Shown here piece by piece: positions 41,996 to 49,489 of a stretch of DNA of 64,000 nucleotides. Every line of letters begins with the position of its first letter. Position 1 is the stretch's first letter. The stretch is from contig NZ_DDHJ01000016.1 of assembly GCF_002338065.1 (NCBI RefSeq), positions 145,716-209,715 of the forward strand, given 5' to 3'. The translations under genes and the position numbers were made by a program. This stretch comes from Pseudomonas sp. UBA1879 (GTDB lineage: Bacteria > Pseudomonadota > Gammaproteobacteria > Pseudomonadales > Pseudomonadaceae). The notes under the pieces were generated by a model. The model was not told the origin of the DNA. It saw only the letters and a program-made list of their open reading frames with translations, and ran no database searches.

Positions 41996-42552
41996 ACCCA
42001 CAATCCCTGTGTACCCACCTGTGGATAAACTGTCTGCCTATTGCTACAAGCCTTGTACTGCTTGGTCTCCAAGCCGTAGATCAAAAACTGACCAACCTAT
42101 CTAGCGGTTTTTAAACGCTTTTTCTCCACAGTTAATTCTGAATAGGGCGCCGTTCTGCCCACATTCTCTGTGAGCGTCTATGTGGATAAGATGTTTGCTT
42201 TCCTCTACAGGCCACGTAGAACGGTGCCTGCAGGTGATTGTACAAATATTGATCAGTTCGATATTTCGTTAGAGATCAACCCTTTCTAGTTACCAGAATC
42301 TCGCCAGTCATTAGTCTTTTCCACAACCGTAGCTAATTGCGGGAAGTTTCGCACAATCTCTGTTGGCGGTTCTGTGGATAAGGTGTTCGCGGTCCTCTAT
42401 GAGCCTTATATTCCGTGACCTCCATGGGTTTGATCAAAATATGATCAGCTATTTCTCATTCATGTCATTCTAAATAGGTCACGGTATTTTCGGGTTTTTG
42501 CCAAGGCGTGAATCGACTTCCCTACAATTGCTGTGGGTTGTGCTGTGGATAA
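41986..42552. repeat. four diverged repeats each with a perfect DnaA box
   Basis: TGTGGATAA (complement of the DnaA box TTATCCACA) occurs at 42020, 42181, 42373 and 42544, spaced 161, 192 and 171 bp. Each is preceded by a shared segment resembling CACAATCTCTGTG and followed by a variant of G-x-TGTTTGC. Copies 1-3 also have an opposite-facing one-mismatch box upstream (41986, 42122, 42317). TGATCA motifs are interspersed. The stretch is visibly AT-richer than the flanking genes and has no convincing long gene; 41996-42640 otherwise shows nothing recognisable. Confidence 0.8.
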
Positions 42553-42640
42553 GTTGTTTGTGGATGCTGGAGAGAAGCGGCTGGGTTGTGGGAATGCGGG
42601 GTTGAGCGTTTTTTGAACAGTTTGAGGAGTCGCCATCACT

Positions 42641-42729
42641 TGTGGGAGTCGGCTTGCTGGCGAATGCGCCGTATCAGTCAGATCAATGCTGAATGACACA
42701 CCGCGTTCGCCAGCAAGCCGGCTCCCACA
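42641..42729. repeat. REP pair, family A
   Basis: TGTGGGAGTCGGCTTGCTGG with CGAA and the complement TTCGCCAGCAAGCCGGCTCC with CACA, ending 20 nt past the gbcA stop. Confidence 0.92.
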
Positions 42730-42748
42730 GGGGAAAGGGTGTTCTCGA

Positions 42749-44047
42749 TTACTCGTGATTAACCGCCACACCCTTCAAATAAGGCGCAGGCTCTGCCCCC
42801 ATGTTTTCAAGCAGCTTGGCGCTGTACCAGTCGATGAAATTGACTACGCCGAACTCGTAGGTTTTCGAGTAGGGCCCTGGCTGGTAGGCGACGGAGTTGA
42901 TGCCGCGCTGGTTTTCTTCGGCCAGGCGACGGTCTTGGTCGTTGGTGGCGTCCCAGACTTCACGCAGGCGCGCGACGTCGTAGTCCACGCCTTCGACGGC
43001 GTCTTTGTGCACCAGCCATTTGGTGGTGACCATGGTTTCCTGTGCGCTCAGCGGCCACACGGTGAACACGATCACGTGGTCGCCCATGCAGTGGTTCCAG
43101 GAGTGTGGCAGGTGCAGGATGCGCATCGAGCCCAGGTCCGGGTTCTGGATGCGGCCCATGAGTTTCTTGCTGCCTTGCTGGCCGTCCATGGTCATGGACA
43201 CGGTGCCTTTGAGCAGCGGCATGCGCACGATACGGTTACGCAGGCCGAAGCTCTTGTGCAGGTATGGAATCTTCTCGGCTTCCCAAGCCGCAGCGGATTC
43301 AGCGACATGATCCTTGAATTTCTGGTCGGCGCGTGGATCGTTGGTGTCGTCCCACTCCAGCAGGGTATTCAACAGTTCAGGGTGCGAACCGCTGCAGTGG
43401 TAACACTCGCGGTTGTTTTCCAGCACCAGCTTCCAGTTGGCTTTTTCGATCAAGGTGGTTTGCACCGCCACCTTGGTGTTTTCCATATCGTACGGTTCCA
43501 TGTAGTGATTCAGCGTCTGCAGGAACTCGTCGATGGCCGGCGGGTTTTCCGCCAGGCTGATGAAGATGTAGCCGCCTGACACCTTGCAGTGCACGGGCTT
43601 GAGGCTGAATTTCTGCATGTCGAAGTCGGCGCCCATTTCAGTGCCAGCGTACAGCAGGCGGCCGTCGAGTTCGTAGGTCCACTGGTGGTATGGGCACACC
43701 AGTTTGGCAACTTTACCTTTTTCCTTGGTGCACAGACGCGAGCCGCGATGGCGGCAGACGTTGTGGAACGCGTTGATCGAACCGTCCGGCTTGCGCACCA
43801 CCAGGATCGGGTTCTTGCCGATTTCCAGGGTCAGGAAGTTGCCCTTCGCCGGAATTTCGCTGGTCATGCCCGCGATCAGCCATTCCTTTTGAAAGATTTC
43901 CTGCATGTCGATTTCAAACAGCCGCTCATCGCTGTAGAAAGGCTGCGGCAGCGAGTAGGTGCGCTCACGGGTTTGCAGCATCTCAGCGGTGGCCTTGCGT
44001 GCGGGTTCCAGCGGATCGCCCAGGCTCAGAGTTGCGGTGACGTCCAT
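42749..44047 (-). CDS. gbcA: glycine betaine monooxygenase, oxygenase subunit
   Basis: 432-residue Rieske-type oxygenase. [2Fe-2S] ligands are C98/H100 (NVCRHRGSR) and C118/H121 (LVCPYHQWTYE). The mononuclear iron site lies in ENNRECYHCSGSHPEL (about residues 210-225). ATG 44047 has GAGGA 8 nt upstream. With GbcB it uses O2 and NAD(P)H to demethylate glycine betaine to dimethylglycine plus formaldehyde, feeding DgcAB. Divergent from gbcB across a 329-bp control region. Confidence 0.95.
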   Translation of the reverse strand: MDVTATLSLGDPLEPARKATAEMLQTRERTYSLPQPFYSDERLFEIDMQEIFQKEWLIAGMTSEIPAKGNFLTLEIGKNPILVVRKPDGSINAFHNVCRHRGSRLCTKEKGKVAKLVCPYHQWTYELDGRLLYAGTEMGADFDMQKFSLKPVHCKVSGGYIFISLAENPPAIDEFLQTLNHYMEPYDMENTKVAVQTTLIEKANWKLVLENNRECYHCSGSHPELLNTLLEWDDTNDPRADQKFKDHVAESAAAWEAEKIPYLHKSFGLRNRIVRMPLLKGTVSMTMDGQQGSKKLMGRIQNPDLGSMRILHLPHSWNHCMGDHVIVFTVWPLSAQETMVTTKWLVHKDAVEGVDYDVARLREVWDATNDQDRRLAEENQRGINSVAYQPGPYSKTYEFGVVNFIDWYSAKLLENMGAEPAPYLKGVAVNHE

Positions 44048-44376
44048 CTTTCAAGTCCTCAGACCGCGATTTCAGCGATCTAAAAAATGTGGCTAATACG
44101 GTTGTGGGGTGTTCGGCACGCGAGGCGACGGTTGTCTCTGTCGCTCATGGTTATGGGTAAAAAATCTGTATTCGATTGACGGCGAGTGTGTAGCCGGGCG
44201 CGACACGAACCTTATCCATGGGCGACATGGCCGAATCCGTTTCCGACTACGCAGCCCCTATAGATCGGGGCTGGTCGCCATAAGTATGTGAATGTCGCTG
44301 ATAGGTAAATAGGTGGCTCGTGCGTTACGCAGAATCGCCACCATAAGAGGCCGACAGTCGGCCGTGGAGAGTGAGT
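44048..44376. promoter_or_regulatory. gbcA/gbcB divergent control region
   Basis: 329 bp without genes that must hold both promoters. TGTCGC occurs at about 44137 and 44293, with the complement GCGACA at about 44222. A GCCCC/GGGGC imperfect stem lies near 44255-44272. GbdR is the known activator of gbcA and gbcB in P. aeruginosa, but I could not identify its site or a clear -35/-10. Confidence 0.5.
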
Positions 44377-45477
44377 ATGTCCCAGAGTTTCCTCAACCCC
44401 GTCACCACGCAGACCTGGGCCAATGGCCGCCACCTGGTGCGGGTCGTCAAAGTGATCCAGGAAACCTGGGACGTGCGCACCTTTTGCTTCATGGCCGATC
44501 AGCCGATCCTGTTCTTTTTCAAGCCGGGTCAGTTCGTCACCCTGGAGCTGGAAATCGACGGCGTGCCGACCATGCGCTCGTACACCATTTCCAGTTCGCC
44601 ATCGGTGCCGTACAGCTTTTCCATCACGATCAAGCGCGTGCCGGGCGGCAAAGTGTCCAATTGGCTGCACGACACCCTGCATGAAGGCCAGGAGCTGGCG
44701 GTCCACGGGCCGGTCGGTCTGTTCAACGCCATCGATTTCCCGAACCCGAAGATCCTTTACCTGAGCGGTGGCGTCGGTATCACGCCAGTCATGTCCATGG
44801 CGCGCTGGTATTACGACACCAACGCCAATGTCGACATGGTGTTTGTCCACAGCTCACGCTCGCCGAAAGACATCATCTACCACCGTGAACTGGAACAGAT
44901 GGCGTCGCGCATCAATAACTTCTCGCTGCACATCGTCTGTGAGAAGCACGGTTTGGGTGAGCCTTGGGCCGGTTATCGCGGCTACCTGAACCAGAAGATG
45001 CTGGAGCTGATGGCGCCCGATTTCATGGAGCGCGAAGTCTTCTGTTGCGGCCCGACCCCTTACATGAACGCGGTCAAGCGGCTGCTGGAAGCCAACGGCT
45101 TCAACATGGCCCAGTATCACGAAGAGTCCTTCGGTGCGACGCCACCGGAGGCCCGCGCCGACGCCGTGGAACACGCCGAGCAAGCCGCCGACGCCCCGGA
45201 AATCGACACCGCCGAGCTGCATCAGGTTGAATTTACCGATACTGGCAAGAGCATCCGCGTGGCGCCTGGCGAAACCGTCCATGCAGCAGCCGCCAAGCTG
45301 GGCCTGATGATTCCGAAAGCCTGCGGCATGGGCATCTGTGGCACCTGCAAAGTGATGAAACTCAGCGGCGAAGTCGAGATGGAACACAACGGCGGTATCA
45401 CCGACGACGACGTGGAAGAGGGCTACATCCTGTCGTGCTGCAGCGTCCCGAAAGGTGATGTGCGAATCGAGTATTGA
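44377..45477 (+). CDS. gbcB: glycine betaine monooxygenase, reductase subunit
   Basis: 366 residues, the P. aeruginosa GbcB length. An FNR-like flavin domain (TMRSYTISSSPSVPYSFSIT), NAD-binding GGVGITPVMSM and CGPTPYMNAV, then a C-terminal plant-type [2Fe-2S] ferredoxin (PKACGMGICGTCK, closing Cys in LSCCS). ATG 44377 is chosen over GTG 44371 because GGAGA precedes it by 6 nt. Passes electrons from NAD(P)H to GbcA. Confidence 0.94.
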   Translation: MSQSFLNPVTTQTWANGRHLVRVVKVIQETWDVRTFCFMADQPILFFFKPGQFVTLELEIDGVPTMRSYTISSSPSVPYSFSITIKRVPGGKVSNWLHDTLHEGQELAVHGPVGLFNAIDFPNPKILYLSGGVGITPVMSMARWYYDTNANVDMVFVHSSRSPKDIIYHRELEQMASRINNFSLHIVCEKHGLGEPWAGYRGYLNQKMLELMAPDFMEREVFCCGPTPYMNAVKRLLEANGFNMAQYHEESFGATPPEARADAVEHAEQAADAPEIDTAELHQVEFTDTGKSIRVAPGETVHAAAAKLGLMIPKACGMGICGTCKVMKLSGEVEMEHNGGITDDDVEEGYILSCCSVPKGDVRIEY

Positions 45478-45515
45478 TCCCTTGACTGGCTGATTGCGTC
45501 TGACGGACGCAATCC

Positions 45516-45603
45516 CTAGGAGCCGGCGTGCTGGCGAAAGCGTCTGGTCAGTCGCTCATGAGGCGTCTGCTATTGCGCGTTCGCCAGCAAGCCGGCTCTC
45601 ACA
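45516..45603. repeat. REP pair, family A
   Basis: CCTAGGAGCCGGCGTGCTGG with CGAA and the complement TTCGCCAGCAAGCCGGCTCT with CACA, between convergent gbcB and the chemoreceptor gene. Confidence 0.85.
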
Positions 45604-45626
45604 GTTGTTATGCGCTGCGTAGATCG

Positions 45627-47252
45627 TTACAGCCTGAACCGCGCCACCATCCCGTTCAGGTCCACCGCCAGGCGCGACAATTCGTTGCTGGCAGCGCTGG
45701 TCTGGCCGGCGCCGGTGGCCGACTGAGTCGACAGGTCGCGGATGTTGACCAGATTGCGGTCCACTTCACGCGCCACTTGCGCCTGCTCTTCGGCGGCGCT
45801 GGCGATCACCAGATTGCGTTCGTTAATCTCGACCACCGCGGTGTTAATGGTGTCCAGCGCCAGACCTGCACCTTTGGCGATGCTCAGGGTCGATTCGGCG
45901 CGTTCGGTGCTGCTGCGCATCGAATTGACCGCCTGCTCGGTGCCGCCTTGGATACTGCTGATCATCCGTTCGATTTCGCTGGTCGATTGCTGGGTGCGGT
46001 GGGCAAGGGCGCGAACTTCGTCGGCCACAACAGCGAAACCACGGCCTGCCTCCCCCGCACGGGCTGCCTCGATAGCAGCGTTGAGGGCCAGCAAGTTGGT
46101 CTGGTCGGCCAAGCCGCGAATCACGTCCAGCACTTTGCCGATGTCACGGGATTCGTCAGCCAGATTGCCGATCAAGGTCGCAGTGCCCTGCACATCGCTG
46201 CTCATGCGTTCAATGGCGCTGACGGTCTCTTGCACCAGATCGCGGCCGTCGCTGGCCGACGTCGTGGCGTTTTTTGAGGCTTCAGAGGTGCTCACCGCAT
46301 TGCGCGCGACTTCCTCTACGGCGCTGGTCATCTCGTTGACAGCGGTGGCGGCTTGTTCGATTTCGTTGTTCTGTTGCGAGAGACCCCGGGCGCTCTCGTC
46401 GGTAACCGCGTTCAGCTCCTCGGCTGCGGAAGCCAATTGAGTGGCAGAGCCGGTAATGCGTTGCAGGGTGTCGCGCAGTTTCGACTGCATCTTCAGCATG
46501 GCGCTGAGCAGGCGACCGGCTTCGTCCGAACCCTCTACGGCGATGGTGTGAGTCAGGTCGCCCTCGGCGATTTCTTCAGCGGCCTTGAGGGCAGAGGCAA
46601 TCGGACGGGTGATGCTGTTGGTCAGCAACCAGGCGAACAGGAGGGTCAGCACGGTGGCGATGATCAGCAGCGTGACGACCATCGTGAAGGCAGTCGAATA
46701 CTGGTCCGAGGCAATTCTATTGGTGTCATTGAGCTGCTGAGTGTTGATTTCCACCAGCTTGCCCAGCGCTGTGTTCATCTGGTCGGAGTTAGTCTGCAGG
46801 TCGTTGTTGAGCAAGGTCGTGAGGTCATCGAGCTTGTTAGCGTTGCTTAACAACTTCATGCGTTCTTCGAGGTTGCGGTAGTCGCCCAGCAGCTTGACGT
46901 ACTGATCGTACGTGGCTTGCTCTTCAGGGGCGGCGATCAGTTTGACGTAAATCGCGCGGGCCTCTTCAATCTGGCGATTGCGCATGGCCAGCAACTCGAT
47001 GGTTTTCTGCTGGGTGTCCGCTTCGCGGTTGAGCATCAGGCGGTAAGACAGCACACGCAAGCGAATGCTGGCTTCGGTCAGTTTATCCAGCGCCTTGATG
47101 CTCGGCATGCTGTTGGTCGCCATGATTTCAGTGGCGTCGTTAATCTTGCTCATCTGCGCCAGGGCGAAGATGCCGAGCACCAGCATTAGCAGACCAATGA
47201 TGGAAAAGCCGAGGAACGCGCGGGGCGCGATGTTCATATTACGCAGAGACAT
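45627..47252 (-). CDS. methyl-accepting chemotaxis protein, 4HB ligand domain
   Basis: 541 residues. TM1 (about 12-32), a periplasmic four-helix bundle (about 33-190, residues such as ATEIMATNSMPSIKALDKL), TM2 (about 192-212), a HAMP domain (TRPIASALKAAEEIAEGDLT) and a signalling domain with the conserved hairpin tip EAARAGEAGRGFAVVADEVR. No C-terminal CheR-docking pentapeptide. Ligand unknown; its position beside the carnitine/betaine genes is suggestive only. A candidate sigma-28 promoter lies upstream at 47317. Confidence 0.93.
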   Translation of the reverse strand: MSLRNMNIAPRAFLGFSIIGLLMLVLGIFALAQMSKINDATEIMATNSMPSIKALDKLTEASIRLRVLSYRLMLNREADTQQKTIELLAMRNRQIEEARAIYVKLIAAPEEQATYDQYVKLLGDYRNLEERMKLLSNANKLDDLTTLLNNDLQTNSDQMNTALGKLVEINTQQLNDTNRIASDQYSTAFTMVVTLLIIATVLTLLFAWLLTNSITRPIASALKAAEEIAEGDLTHTIAVEGSDEAGRLLSAMLKMQSKLRDTLQRITGSATQLASAAEELNAVTDESARGLSQQNNEIEQAATAVNEMTSAVEEVARNAVSTSEASKNATTSASDGRDLVQETVSAIERMSSDVQGTATLIGNLADESRDIGKVLDVIRGLADQTNLLALNAAIEAARAGEAGRGFAVVADEVRALAHRTQQSTSEIERMISSIQGGTEQAVNSMRSSTERAESTLSIAKGAGLALDTINTAVVEINERNLVIASAAEEQAQVAREVDRNLVNIRDLSTQSATGAGQTSAASNELSRLAVDLNGMVARFRL

Positions 47253-47316
47253 GAAGGTTTCCTGAGAAAGCCGCGATCCATGCGTGTAGAAGAGATTTGA
47301 AAAAGACGTGCACGGC

Positions 47317-47343
47317 TTATCGGTTGAAGCGCTAGAGACTTGA
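47317..47343 (-). promoter_or_regulatory. candidate FliA (sigma-28) promoter of the chemoreceptor gene
   Basis: On the minus strand: TCAAGTCT, 11 bp, ACCGATAA, close to the known sigma-28 consensus TAAAGTTT-N11-GCCGATAA. It lies about 65 bp upstream of the chemoreceptor ATG. The rest of the 318-bp gap to 47571 shows nothing else recognisable. Confidence 0.65.
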
Positions 47344-47570
47344 ACCCTTGCTCATGGCTGTGCGCTTATGCCGCAGGCAGGTCGATCTGACGAACAGTAG
47401 GAACAAGATGGGAAAAACGCAGTCAATCAGGGCCGTTATGCGTTTGCGGAATTGAAGCGGCACACAGGATGTTGAGTCGGTGTAGTGGCGTGAATGCCCT
47501 GATTTCACTGGTAGCTGAAGTGACTTTTCTTTATCGTACGCGCCCTTTGAAATTTGCCTGAGAAATCAAA

Positions 47571-47804
47571 ATGTTGGAAGCATCCCTAAGCCAGTTGGAA
47601 AAGCTCGTCAGTGATCTGGTGCAACAGAATCAGACGCTGCTAGACACGAATGAGCAGCTCGCCCTGGAGCTGAAACAAGCCAAGGATGACAACGACAGTT
47701 TGCAGCTGAGTTTGCTGGAGCAGGAAGAAAAGCAGGGCGCGACGGCTGCCCGTATCCAGGCACTGGTGGATCGCGCGACCGGCGCCAGCGCGGTCAGCGC
47801 ATGA
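47571..47804 (+). CDS. small coiled-coil protein, ZapB-like partner of the ZapA-type gene
   Basis: 77 residues, nearly all one charged coiled coil (LSQLEKLVSDLVQQNQTLL, LALELKQAKDDNDSLQLSL), resembling the TIGR02449/ZapB-like proteins found before zapA. Its TGA overlaps the next ATG (ATGA at 47801). P. aeruginosa has a similar pair next to fbp. Probable cytosolic structural partner; not the housekeeping copy. Confidence 0.7.
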   Translation: MLEASLSQLEKLVSDLVQQNQTLLDTNEQLALELKQAKDDNDSLQLSLLEQEEKQGATAARIQALVDRATGASAVSA

Positions 47805-48103
47805 TCATCGACCGCGGCACCACCAAGGTCATTTCCATTCTGGGCAACGACTACACCATCAAGGCGCCTGAAGGTCAGGAGCAGACCTTGATGGAGGCCG
47901 TGGTCATGCTCAAGTCGGCGCTCTCCGACACCAAGCGCAGCTACCCGACCTTGATTGGCGACCGCTTGCTGGTGTTGGCGGCGCTGAACCTGTGTTCGAA
48001 ACAGATCGAACTCAAACAACAGCACGCCGACGCGTTGAGTCGTTACGAAGACAAGGTCAGCGCGACGGTCGAGGTGATCGAGAAAGTGATTGCGCAGGGT
48101 TGA
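47801..48103 (+). CDS. ZapA-like cell division protein (second type)
   Basis: 100 residues. A short beta N-terminus (KVISILGNDYTIKAPEGQEQ), then TLMEAVVMLKSAL and the conserved GDRLLVLAALNLCSKQIELK before a C-terminal coiled coil. This fits ZapA, which promotes FtsZ bundling. It differs from the housekeeping Pseudomonas ZapA I know (starting near NTLTVQILDKEY), and the usual 6S RNA and ygfA genes do not follow. Translationally coupled to the upstream coiled-coil gene. Confidence 0.75.
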   Translation: MIIDRGTTKVISILGNDYTIKAPEGQEQTLMEAVVMLKSALSDTKRSYPTLIGDRLLVLAALNLCSKQIELKQQHADALSRYEDKVSATVEVIEKVIAQG

Positions 48104-48296
48104 GAGGCCTTGGCATCGAGGGGACAGTGGTCAGCAGCGCACGATTTGCACGCTGCGTCACGAAGGCGCGACACATTCGCTCATTGCGACGAGAAAGCGG
48201 CTGAGCGCACAGGCTTTGCACTGACCATCCCGGCAGGCGATCCGGTAGAACCACCGAATCGCGCGTCAAGACCTATCAGCCTGTGCGATCGCAGGA
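48104..48296. other. intergenic region with strong secondary-structure potential
   Basis: 193 nt between convergent zapA-like and fbp genes. CGCACAGGCT (48206-48215) pairs with AGCCTGTGCG (48278-48287); TGGTCAG (48128-48134) pairs with CTGACCA (48221-48227); GCAGCG/CGCTGC is at 48134-48156. The first two pairings cross, so they would form alternates or a pseudoknot. No T-run terminator is seen. It could be the overlapping 3' ends or a small RNA. Confidence 0.4.
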
Positions 48297-49307
48297 TTAT
48301 TCCTTGTGGTACGAAGTTGCGCGTTCCACTTCCTCTTTCGAACCCAAGAACACCGCCACGCGCTGGTGCAGGCCTTCAGGCTGAATGTCGAGAATGCGCT
48401 GATGGCCGTCGGTGGACGCGCCGCCAGCCTGTTCGACCAGGAACGACATGGGGTTGGCTTCGTACATCAAGCGCAACTTGCCCGGTTTGGAAGGCTCGCG
48501 GGCGTCACGCGGGTACATGAACAGACCGCCACGGGTCAGGATGCGATGCACGTCGGCGACCATCGCGGCCACCCAGCGCATGTTGTAGTTTTTCTTGAGC
48601 GGGCCTTCTTCGCCGGCCAGCAGCTCCTCAACGTAACGCTTGACCGGGGCTTCCCAGTGACGCTGGTTGGACATGTTGACCGCGAATTCCTGAGTGGACT
48701 CAGGGATCTTGATGTCTTCATGGCTCAGCACGAAGCTGCCCATTTCGCGGTCCAGGGTGAAGCCTTTGACGCCGTGACCCAAGGTCAGCACCAGCATGGT
48801 TTGTGGGCCATAAATAGCGTAACCGGCGGCAACTTGTTGAGTGCCAGGCTGCAGGAAGGCCTTTTCGTTCAGGGCCTCGTTCTGGCTCAGGTATTCGTTA
48901 GGGCAACGCAGCACCGAAAAGATGGTGCCGACTGGGGCGTTGATGTCGATGTTGGACGAGCCGTCCAGAGGGTCGAATACCAGCAGGTACGCGCCTTTCG
49001 GGTATTTGCCGGGGATCTGATAGGCGTTATCCATTTCTTCCGACGCCATGCCCGCCAGGTGGCCGCCCCATTCGTTGGCTTCGAGCAGGATTTCGTTGGA
49101 CATGACGTCCAGCTTCTTCTGCACTTCACCTTGAACGTTTTCGGTACCCATGCTGCCGAGCACGCCGCCCAGGGCGCCTTTGGATACCGCGTGACTGATT
49201 TCCTTGCATGCACGCGCCACCACTTCGATAAGGAAGCGCAGATCGGCAGGCGTGTTGTTGCTGCGGGTCTGCTCGATCAGATAGCGACTCAGGGTAACGC
49301 GGGACAT
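48297..49307 (-). CDS. fbp: class 1 fructose-1,6-bisphosphatase
   Basis: 336 residues. Metal site VFDPLDGSSNIDINAPVGTI (about residue 110), the early EEM-type metal ligands (MASEEMDNAY), and the C-terminal substrate region GKLRLMYEANPMSFLVEQAG. Key irreversible step of gluconeogenesis, complementing fba and pgk earlier in the window. SD GGAG-type upstream of ATG 49307. Upstream, ACGCGC/GCGCGT (49337-49356) forms a short inverted repeat near the likely promoter. Confidence 0.97.
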   Translation of the reverse strand: MSRVTLSRYLIEQTRSNNTPADLRFLIEVVARACKEISHAVSKGALGGVLGSMGTENVQGEVQKKLDVMSNEILLEANEWGGHLAGMASEEMDNAYQIPGKYPKGAYLLVFDPLDGSSNIDINAPVGTIFSVLRCPNEYLSQNEALNEKAFLQPGTQQVAAGYAIYGPQTMLVLTLGHGVKGFTLDREMGSFVLSHEDIKIPESTQEFAVNMSNQRHWEAPVKRYVEELLAGEEGPLKKNYNMRWVAAMVADVHRILTRGGLFMYPRDAREPSKPGKLRLMYEANPMSFLVEQAGGASTDGHQRILDIQPEGLHQRVAVFLGSKEEVERATSYHKE

Positions 49308-49489
49308 GGAGAGCTCCGGAAGAAGGGGATATAAAAACGCGCACAGTTTAGCGCGTGTCAGGACTTATTACTGCCTGTCAGACCGACTCTGTAGTGAATG
49401 AGTTCACGGGCTACAGCAGCGTAGACGTTGGGCCGTGACACGTTGAAGAACCCCGTTCACGTTTTTGCAGGTGCGGGATCGGTTCAGCG

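Noticed and set aside
40076..42552. Chromosomal replication origin (oriC)
   Set aside because: No dnaA, dnaN, rpmH or gidA genes and no obvious AT-rich 13-mer unwinding array beside the boxes; a titration-type cluster fits better.
48104..48296. 6S RNA (ssrS) expected after a Pseudomonas zapA gene
   Set aside because: The conserved 6S features I know (a CCCTGAGCCGATA-like 5' half and GCCTTAA) are absent, ygfA does not follow, and the adjacent zapA is the other paralogue.
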